DNA of 37,657 bases from NCBI GenBank assembly GCA_032718475.1, contig JAUCBJ010004890.1, positions 1-37,657 on the forward strand, read 5' to 3'. This stretch comes from Nemertoderma westbladi (Eukaryota > Xenacoelomorpha > Nemertodermatida > Nemertodermatidae). Of the stretch, positions 30,807 through 37,657 are shown piece by piece. The notes beneath the pieces were generated by a model that saw only the letters and a list, made by a program, of their open reading frames with translations, made no database searches and had not been told where the DNA came from. Numbering within the stretch: position 1 is the stretch's first letter; every line of letters begins with the position of its first letter. A program made the position numbers and the translations under genes.

Positions 30807-33175
30807 TTACAGTATTATGCCGATGATATTTTGAAATCCGGTATCGAAAAATTTGTACCTTTCACTAAAATTTCAAGTAATAAATCACATCCGCGCTTTA
30901 TAACGAAATTACAAAAGCGAAAGAAATTGTTATGGCGTCGTCGCCACACAGAAAACGGCCAAGAGGAGTATAAGAAATGTGCCAAGGCCGTTTCTAAAGG
31001 CATCTTTAGAGTGGCTTGTGCACGTGAAAACAAAATATTAACATCTGGCAAGCCTAACGCTATTTTTACTTATGTTAATAGCAAACGTAAAGTCAGATCG
31101 GGTATATCTGCGTTTAAAATGAATGGCAAAGTAATAATTGATGACACTACTAAAGCACATATATTTTCTGAAGTTTTTTCTGAGAATTTTACAAAGGATA
31201 ATGAATCAATGCCTATTTTTAACCGTAGAGTAGCTAATGGTGTACACATTTCCACTGTAGATTTTTCCCCTGGTGCTGTTTATTCTGTACTTAAGAATAT
31301 TAAGGCTAAATGTGGAAAAACTCCAGATGGTTTTCCCAGTTTTATTTTTGCGAAACTACCTAAATGTTTATCTGTTCCGTTGTCTATTTTATTTAAAGTA
31401 TCATTTGAATCTCACGCTTTACCCTCTATATGGCTCACTGCTAACATTATCCCCCTCTTTAAGAAGGGCAGCCACACTAATCCGTATAACTACCGCCCCA
31501 TTTCGCTTACATGTGTAACATGTAAAATAATGGAGTTATGTATCAAAAATGATGTATTATTGTACCTAAGGTTGCATAATATTATTAGTAAGTCGCAACA
31601 TGGATTTATGAAACGTCGCAGTACTTGTACTCAATTGCTTGACAGTACTAATAAATGGTTTAAGCTGCTTGACAGTCGCAGCTCTATAGACGTTATATAC
31701 ATAGATTTCGCCAAGGCGTTTGATTCTGTCGTTCACTGTAAACTTTTGGCTAAACTTGCTAGCTACGGTATCTCGGGTCACTTGTTATTGTGGATTGGTG
31801 CTTTTCTATGTAATCGTACCCAACAAGTCTTGGTTGGTAATACTATTTCTGTCGTAAGCAAAGTTATATCAGGTACAATTCAAGGAAGCGTTTTAGGGCC
31901 ATTATTATTTTTACTCTATGTTAATGATTTACCTGATATTATAGGTACCGGCACCTGTTGTAATTTATTCGCTGACGATCTCAAGTTGTACAGCAAATCA
32001 TCAGACATCCATTCATTGGCAGAAGCTCTCAAATCACTAGAGACTTGGGCAAATGAGTGGCAGGTCAAGATAGCTGCACACAAATGTTCAGTAGTTCATT
32101 TATCTACAACTTGTATAAAGGTGTCACCTGTGCAATACTTTCTTAATGGTAACCTTATAAAAAATGATGACTTTTGTAGAGATCTTGGTGTAATTGTGAA
32201 TCATGATTTGAAATTTGATCTTCACTACCGTGAACAAGTAAAGAAGGCGTATAGAGTAGTGAATATTTTATTTAAGTGTTTTTATACCGGTAACCTGAAA
32301 GCCATTTGTACAGCGTATAAGTCATATGCCAGACCATTACTAGAATATTGTACTGCCGTTTGCTCTCCATTTACGTTAGGTAGTATTGATTTAATCGAAC
32401 GGGTTCAGCGTTACTTCACCCGGCGTCTTTTTAAGCGCTGTAACCTCGGCAGCCGTAGTTACATGGAGAGAATTAATTTTCTTAAGCTACAACCTCTAGA
32501 AGTACGTAGGCATATTTATGATTTAAAAATGGTGTATAGTATTTTTCATAATGATGTTGATCTAAATTTTAATGACTTTTTCACTTTAAGTACCAATATT
32601 AGAAATAGAGGCCATAACCGTAAGCTTTTCAAATCGTTTTGCCGTCTACAAATTGTAAAAAACTCTTTTTCAAACAGAACTGTAGATATTTGGAATTCCT
32701 TACCCGAAGAAATTGTCATTTCTGCAAATGTAAATATTTTTACTGATAAATTGAAAGATGTTGATCTATTGCCATATTGTCATTTTAACAGATTTTTAAA
32801 TTAACCACATATATTTTTTATTTGTTTTTATTTATATTTAATCTACCAAATAGTTTTTAATATTTTTGTCATTTTTATAATAAGGATCAACAAATTATGT
32901 TTTTTTTACTTGATGATATAATCTCTGTTTACATGGTTTTATTTCGTTGGTCATTCTTGTAGTTTTATTGTTGTTGTTTGTATTTTAGCGTTTATCCCTC
33001 TATCTGTTGCCTTTGCCCTTCTACTTAAATGTGTATTTTATCCACCTGTAAGTGTAATTTTATATATCTAATTATAACTTCTAATTAGGTATTTGTACCT
33101 AGGTGGTGTTCCCCCTGTTTATATTTTATTCTTTAAAATTAAACTGAGTGTTTTAAATAAATAAAAATAAAAAAT
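30795..33175 (+). mobile_element. 5'-truncated LINE (jockey/CR1 superfamily)
   Basis: The open frame begins at about 30795 without any endonuclease domain, so the 5' part is missing. A 3' UTR of about 370 bases follows the stop and ends in an A-rich tail (AAATAAATAAAAATAAAAAA at about 33153-33173). No convincing target duplication was found. Confidence 0.88.
30831..32804 (+). CDS. LINE ORF2 fragment: reverse transcriptase
   Basis: 657 codons counted from a TTG, not a real initiator; the frame is open back to 30795. Residues 1-130 are the linker region after a lost endonuclease. The reverse transcriptase holds NIIPLFKKG, NYRPISLT, VIYIDFAKAFDSV (D292, D298), GTIQGSVLGPLLFLLYVNDL and NLFADDLKLY (FADD 380-383). 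The C-terminal part ends DIWNSLPEEIV, as usual for this group. There is no internal stop or frameshift, so the insertion is fairly young. Sequence and base use differ from the other LINE in the window, so it is a different family. Confidence 0.92.
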   Translation: MKSGIEKFVPFTKISSNKSHPRFITKLQKRKKLLWRRRHTENGQEEYKKCAKAVSKGIFRVACARENKILTSGKPNAIFTYVNSKRKVRSGISAFKMNGKVIIDDTTKAHIFSEVFSENFTKDNESMPIFNRRVANGVHISTVDFSPGAVYSVLKNIKAKCGKTPDGFPSFIFAKLPKCLSVPLSILFKVSFESHALPSIWLTANIIPLFKKGSHTNPYNYRPISLTCVTCKIMELCIKNDVLLYLRLHNIISKSQHGFMKRRSTCTQLLDSTNKWFKLLDSRSSIDVIYIDFAKAFDSVVHCKLLAKLASYGISGHLLLWIGAFLCNRTQQVLVGNTISVVSKVISGTIQGSVLGPLLFLLYVNDLPDIIGTGTCCNLFADDLKLYSKSSDIHSLAEALKSLETWANEWQVKIAAHKCSVVHLSTTCIKVSPVQYFLNGNLIKNDDFCRDLGVIVNHDLKFDLHYREQVKKAYRVVNILFKCFYTGNLKAICTAYKSYARPLLEYCTAVCSPFTLGSIDLIERVQRYFTRRLFKRCNLGSRSYMERINFLKLQPLEVRRHIYDLKMVYSIFHNDVDLNFNDFFTLSTNIRNRGHNRKLFKSFCRLQIVKNSFSNRTVDIWNSLPEEIVISANVNIFTDKLKDVDLLPYCHFNRFLN

Positions 33176-33434
33176 GTACTGTTAATATTACATAACTAAA
33201 ATCTGCAATTTGGGTACCTCGGTCCGCGGACCAGAAGTCAGTATAATGCCCTGTATTGTATTGTTATAGCTCAGTATAGGTCGGTCTCGGTATACCTTTT
33301 AGTAGCCATTTTATAGGTCGGTATACAGGTATAGCTTGGTATAGATCCAAGATCGGTATACTGGTATAGGTCGGAATACAGGAATAGCTTGGTATGGTAT
33401 AGCTGTATAGGTCGGTATACCTTTTACTGTTTTA

Positions 33435-33523
33435 GTACGGTACGTACCAAGGCAAGGACTACTCTACTACAGGCAGACAGGACTGGCAGAACTAAGTAGT
33501 CCTTGGTACTGTGGTACGTACCA
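33435..33523. repeat. Imperfect inverted repeat upstream of IK
   Basis: GGTACGTACCAAGGCAAGGA pairs imperfectly with TCCTTGGTACTGTGGTACGT; both outer ends carry GGTACGTACC. It lies about 300 bases before the IK start codon. Confidence 0.7.
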
Positions 33524-33831
33524 TTCCGAAGCGCCCCTTGCCTTAGCTGCTTAGCACTTAGTGTCAAATGGAAGGTACAGTATTTCAGTATTTACTAATT
33601 AATACAGTAATAATGCTGTACTGTCTCACCGTACAGCCGTAGGTCCAAATTACAGGCTGACAGGTGCCGGTATTTAACTTGTTATATTACACTGTAGGCT
33701 ATTACTGTATTATGGGTTATGGGTTCCAATTTATTTAATTTAACTTGTTAAACATAAACAATATGCAATAAAGAGCAACACAAGGTTTAGCAAAGTTTAC
33801 CTTTACCTGTTTACAGCTTTCAGGCTTTACA

Positions 33832-34461
33832 ATGGATGACTTAGACGAGGTTGGCTTATCCAACCCGGAACTCCCTCCCGGAATGAAACCCCCGGCCTTC
33901 GACCATCCCATTGACGACGGAGACAACCGCCTTAGCAACGCGGACTTCCGAACGATCCTCATGTCGACTCGATCGAGCGGTACAACTCCGGCCCCTCCGC
34001 CGCGGCGAACCCCGCTGCCGGAAGACCCATACAACGCGCCGGCTAGTCGCCATGACGACAAAGCAACCGCCCGACGGAAACGTAAACAATTTTACGCAAA
34101 ACTAAAACGGCAGGAGGAAGAGAGACAAGCGGAGTTAGAGCGGAAGTACCGGGACCGCGCCAGAGAGCGACGGGATGGCCAGAATGTGGATTACGAGGGG
34201 ACCGAAGGGTTGGGTTCGGTGGCCAATTACCGGTCCGTCGCTCCCACAATGTCGGACAACAACACCGCCGCAGAGCTACGTCGCAAACAGATCCAGGAGA
34301 GTAAGTTCCTCGGGGGTGACATGGAGCATACTCATCTGGTAAAAGGGTTGGATTACGCGTTGTTACAGAAGGTTCGGAGTGAAATATCGAGCAAGGAGAA
34401 GGAAAGTCACGAACTCTCGAGGATGATGAATAGAAAGTTGAAGAAGAACGATTCCTCTCAG
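33832..34461 (+). CDS. IK: Protein RED / IK splicing factor, exon 1
   Basis: ATG at 33832 opens 210 codons ending TCT CAG at the donor GTTATT. It holds the N-terminal RED domain: LSNADFRTILM, the basic heptad region RKRKQFYAKLKRQEEE, KYRDRARERRDGQNVDYE, ANYRSVAPT and the highly conserved QESKFLGGDMEHTHLVKGLD followed by YALLQKVRSEI. In animals RED works with SMU1 and MFAP1 in the spliceosomal B complex in the nucleus. The match to vertebrate RED is close over long blocks, so the identity is firm. The 5' UTR is not defined; TTTCAG just before the ATG could be an acceptor. Confidence 0.96.
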
Positions 34462-34953
34462 GTTATTTAGTGAGCTTAATTATTGAGTTAGGCTCTTGTT
34501 AGTTCCCTGTCCGGTACCGGTACCATGGAGAATGGACCACGAATTTTTACATGTGGCATGTGGGTAAGCTACCTTCGGTACCGGTACGTTCTCCCAAAGC
34601 TTCCTGAGACACTAGCCATGCTATTATATGGATTTTTTTCAACCCATAAAAGGTTTCAGTTAACCGTTTAATTTAGTTAGAATTTCATTTCACTAGGCCA
34701 GGCCATGCCTACAGTTCAAATTATAATGCTGTTATTATTATTTTTCCCTCTTCTGTCGCATTGCGTTTCTTATGTTTGTGTGTTTGTTTATCTGTCGGTT
34801 TGGGAAGTTATTTGAATCTCAATCTTTTTCGAGGTGTTTGTTATTATATATTTATTATAGGAAGGGTTCTAGGGGTCTTAACCTTTTATTTATTATAATA
34901 AAATAATTATTCTAATACTACTTATGTATTATTTAAACTTTCCTTCCCTGCAG
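34462..34953 (+). other. IK: IK intron
   Basis: 492 bases from CAG^GTTATT to TTCCTTCCCTGCAG^GAG, phase 0. It is AT-rich, with two GGTACCGGTACC-like words and nothing else recognised. Confidence 0.93.
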
Positions 34954-35907
34954 GAGGGGGCGGTGAGCGAGGAATCAATAGAGTTCCGTACCAAGTTGGC
35001 ACGGAACATATTCCGCGCGGTGTTCTCCTCGGAGGAACGCAGTGTTCCTCAACGGAACGAGTTGTTCCTCCCGGGTCGAATGGCCTACGTGGTGAACCTC
35101 GAGGAGGACGACGAGGTTGGCGAGGAGGTTGGCGACATTCCGACCACGGTGATCCGCTCCAAAGCGGACTGCCCCACCCTGGAGTCCCACACGACGCTGA
35201 CCACCAACGAGATCGTCATCAACAAACTCACACAGATCCTCGGCTCCTTCAGATCGGACGGGAAGAAAGGAAAAAAAGGGAAAAGACACAAGAAAACAGT
35301 TGATTCCGGAAGAATCTTTGAAGATACGGAGGAAGTTAATAAACCCCCTAAACGTCCGGGTAAATCATATTTTACGGCTCCTGTCGGTGTTGTCGGTGCG
35401 GCGGATAGCGAGAAAGATCGTATGAAGGACTTTAACGAGGCCTGGACCGACGCAGTGCGGAAGCAGGAAGCCTCCAGACTCGGGACTAAAAACATACACC
35501 CAGACAGACTGGCACAGCTGGGAGTCGCTCCTGGTAAACCCCAAACGAGTGGGAAGAAAGCCGCGGACAGTTACATGGAGTGTTACCCGAGTTTCTACGA
35601 GACGGGGTTGCATGATTCCGATGATGACGACGACGACTTCAGTAAGATGGATCAGGGTAAGAGGAAGGGCCCTATTGGTCGTTGGGACTTCGAGACGACC
35701 GAGGAGTACAGCTCCTACATGGGGAGCAAGGAGGTGCTCCCCAAGGCCGCCTTCCAGTTCGGTATAAAGATGGATAGTGGAAGGAAAACCAAGCGAAATC
35801 TACCGAAAGACGAGAAATCTAAACTGGACAGGGAGTTAAAGCAAATACAAAAGATTATTGATATGCGGAGTACAGATGGGGAAAGTCTCAGTAAGAAACG
35901 CAGATAA
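34954..35907 (+). CDS. IK: Protein RED / IK splicing factor, exon 2
   Basis: The exon begins GAG GGG GCG after CCCTGCAG and adds residues 211-527, giving 527 aa against about 557 in vertebrates. Conserved blocks are FRTKLARNIFRAVF, RNELFLPGRMAYVV, DIPTTVIRSKADCPT, TTLTTNEIVINKLTQIL, SYMECYPS, SKMDQGKRKGPIGRWDF, and KAAFQFGIKMDSGRKTKR near the end. The long Arg-Glu/Arg-Asp dipeptide tract that gave RED its name is missing; a short lysine-rich segment (GKKGKKGKRHKK) and a linker take its place. An ATG at 34924 lies before the acceptor and is intronic. Confidence 0.96.
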   Translation, partial: EGAVSEESIEFRTKLARNIFRAVFSSEERSVPQRNELFLPGRMAYVVNLEEDDEVGEEVGDIPTTVIRSKADCPTLESHTTLTTNEIVINKLTQILGSFRSDGKKGKKGKRHKKTVDSGRIFEDTEEVNKPPKRPGKSYFTAPVGVVGAADSEKDRMKDFNEAWTDAVRKQEASRLGTKNIHPDRLAQLGVAPGKPQTSGKKAADSYMECYPSFYETGLHDSDDDDDDFSKMDQGKRKGPIGRWDFETTEEYSSYMGSKEVLPKAAFQFGIKMDSGRKTKRNLPKDEKSKLDRELKQIQKIIDMRSTDGESLSKKRR

Positions 35908-36075
35908 TTAATTTATATCAATGTATTGTCTCACAAAGAAAAGCTTTTATTTTCTCTACATTTCCTTATATTTTTATCAGCAGCTGTTTCAAACGCATGT
36001 ATTAGAATGTAGTAAAAATTTGAATTGTGTTCCAAGTTTTATGTTAGTTCGTGTTCGTTTCGTATTAACCTGCTT

Positions 36076-36081
36076 AATAAA
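36076..36081 (+). terminator. IK: Putative polyadenylation signal of IK
   Basis: AATAAA lies about 170 bases after the IK stop codon (TAA 35905-35907), within a T-rich 3' UTR. Confidence 0.6.
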
Positions 36082-36222
36082 ATCGTTGGATGAAAAAACT
36101 TAAAACTTATCGCGTTGTTTCATTTGCAAACTATTCTATATTATTTCTACATAACTAACTTTGGTGTTAATTAATTTATTATAAAGAACCACAACCACTG
36201 CTTTCTGGTACTTATTTAGCTA

Positions 36223-36345
36223 CACGTTCGTGGGACCTTCGCGCAGCACGAGGCTCAGTAATGAGATACAAATTGCTCCATTTTAATTTGTATATATTTG
36301 TTTGTTTAATTCTAACTCTATCACAAAAACTGTATTTCTACCCCA
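36223..36345 (+). mobile_element. Single end of the 0.9 kb inverted-repeat family
   Basis: CACGTTCGTGGGACCTTCGC at 36223 and the following CAGTAATGAGATACAAATTG match the left end and adjoining bases of 890-980; similarity fades after CTATCACAAAAACTGTATTT. No matching right end was found. Confidence 0.7.
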
Positions 36346-36506
36346 TAGAACCCTAACCAGCCATGTCCACATTTTGGCAAAATTGAGTTAATGGTACTGT
36401 GGGAAGAGAATGCTGAACAAAAGTCGTTTCGTTTCCATGAAAACAGGCTGAAGTCCATATCTGCATTCAAACTAGCAGATCTGGCAAGTTATAAAACCAA
36501 TGTCCA

Positions 36507-36630
36507 AATTAGGGATGTCCCGGAATTCCGTTCCGGTCGGAATTCCGGCGGTTTTTGCCCGATTCCGGTTCCGGCCGGAATTGCCGGAATGTTGTCAATT
36601 CCGGCCGGAATTTTACCGGAATTAGCAGGT
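36507..36630. repeat. Cluster of GGAATTCCGG palindromes
   Basis: At least six words of the type TTCCGGCCGGAATT or CGGAATTCCG occur in about 110 bases, including the perfect 16-bp palindrome AATTCCGGCCGGAATT at 36597-36612. The block begins TTAGGGATGTCCCGGAATTC, which resembles the start of some hAT-type elements (inference). Confidence 0.75.
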
Positions 36631-36863
36631 TCCTAACTAGTTTGATAGTTGCAATTAGTTTGTTAAATTTATAATAATAAATTTATAAATAATATTTATT
36701 TAAAAAACAGTTATATATTTTTTAAACATTATTACCAATTATTATTTTAAGATGCTTTCCAACAGTGGATCAACACTTGTAAACAAGTAGAAATAAAGTT
36801 TTCTTCGACCGTTAGAGCTCTAACATTTAAGGATGCAATCGTCCTGGGGGACCAAAATAGCAC

Positions 36864-37021
36864 CCAAAATGATGGTTGCTTTGCCAGAAAATATTTTTAA
36901 CAAGTTTTATAGTGATCAAAACGAAATCCCTTATTCCTCGAACCAAAATGATGGTTGCTTTGCCAGAAAATATTTTTAACAAGTTTTATAGTGATCAAAA
37001 CGAAATCCCTTATTCCTCGAA
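36864..37021. repeat. 79-bp tandem duplication
   Basis: CCAAAATGATGGTTGCTTTG ... CCCTTATTCCTCGAA occurs twice in a row with almost no change. Confidence 0.95.
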
Positions 37022-37657
37022 AACCCTTATTCCATCAAAATTGTAATTTTTGAGCCTAGAGCTAAACAATTTCTAAAATGATCCCCCGGAACCGGGCCAA
37101 TTAAGTACAGTAGTAAAATAACCCGGGCCAGATAGGGTTAAACGTACCGGTAACTCAGGATTACGGTAGTACAGTAACTATACTGTAGTAACTGAATATG
37201 AATCTCTTAATTCTGCATCAAACACATAGTAGAGTTAGAGTAGAGTAATATAAAGTATCACATCAGTTTCTCAACTCATTAAATGACACTATTTTCCAGG
37301 GCATTACATCTCTCTTACATATCAATAATTATCGCAGTTAATAAAAACTCCCCTAAATAATATCAGTTTCTCATTATAATGAAGTCGTATATTATTAATT
37401 TATCTCAGCATATCTATTATGTATCAATAACCTTTGTCTATTAAATCCAAGACAGTAAGAAGCGAACACTGTTAGGTGGCCACGCATTGATTGTCTTACT
37501 TGGGATCCTCTGAAAGGGCCGATATGTCCTCGGGGGATTCAGATACGAGTCCCGCTGGTTTAGGCAGATGAATTACACGATACACCTTGGCTATAGTAAT
37601 TGATAAATTTTGCATGCTTTTTGTAAAAATTTGGACTTATGGTGTTTTGCCAAATTG
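37022..37657. other. Right-end stretch without a supported gene
   Basis: AT-rich sequence with no open frame above background and no RNA gene that could be supported. Confidence 0.5.

Larger units (their letters stand above)
28463..33430. mobile_element. Composite repeat nest with inverted ends built of 10-bp TATACCGACC units
   Basis: The left end (28463-28740) carries units TATACCGACC and TATACCGAGC. The right end (33250-33430) is its inverted counterpart, including the specific order TATAGGTCGGTATA then ATAGCTTGGTATAGATC and the terminal AAAAGGTATACCGACCTATA. A further inverted cluster at 29285-29490 can pair with the left end as well. Inside lie the TA-flanked element 29521-30560 and a truncated LINE. 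The ends resemble foldback elements whose arms are tandem repeats. Whether it moved as one unit is not shown. Confidence 0.55.

Noticed and set aside
37500-37580. Stretch with GATACGAGTCCCGC resembling a tRNA B box
   Set aside because: No matching A box or cloverleaf arms could be drawn around it.

Overview
This is eukaryotic DNA: AT-rich, with genes split by GT-AG introns, dense transposon remnants and many tandem repeats. Recognisable host genes (RNF10, the spliceosomal protein RED/IK, a nicotinic-type pentameric receptor), CR1/jockey-type LINEs and frequent words such as TAGGCCTA suggest a marine invertebrate. A deuterostome such as an echinoderm is possible, but the sequence alone does not prove it.

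Layout. (1) Positions 1-6676 and 11394-16730 are two direct copies of one segment. Each carries the 3' part of an intronless pentameric ligand-gated channel gene, a 0.9 kb inverted-repeat element and a 36-bp minisatellite. Copy A is cut by the window edge; copy B holds the complete 464-aa gene at 10721-12115. Copy A has about 2.05 kb that copy B lacks. (2) Between the copies, 6677-10720 has no convincing gene. It holds a 68-bp tandem array, a 1.1 kb hAT-like foldback element with G-rich arms and an 8-bp target duplication, and a 5'-truncated LINE stub with a 14-bp target duplication just upstream of the receptor gene. (3) RNF10 lies on the minus strand at 17057-19728 in two exons. (4) An element with tandem core repeats and a CGA microsatellite occupies about 20233-21178. 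(5) A CR1-like LINE on the minus strand (about 21312-26870) has two intact ORFs. They are in the same frame, separated by one UGA in a readthrough-type context (UGA CUA) and followed by a frame-preserving 30-bp minisatellite. (6) At 26940-27658 a possible small secreted-protein gene is outlined only by a signal peptide and splice-like sites. (7) 28463-33430 is a nest of repeats: ends built of 10-bp TATACCGACC units, a TA-flanked element with nearly identical 165-bp inverted repeats, and a second, 5'-truncated LINE. (8) IK/RED lies on the plus strand at 33832-35907 in two exons. (9) The right end holds repeat fragments only.

The two housekeeping genes (RNA splicing and ribosome-linked ubiquitin ligase) show no functional link to the receptor or the transposons. 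The main points of interest are the LINE's predicted stop-codon readthrough, the channel's lack of any extracellular cysteine, and the repeat-built inverted-repeat elements.
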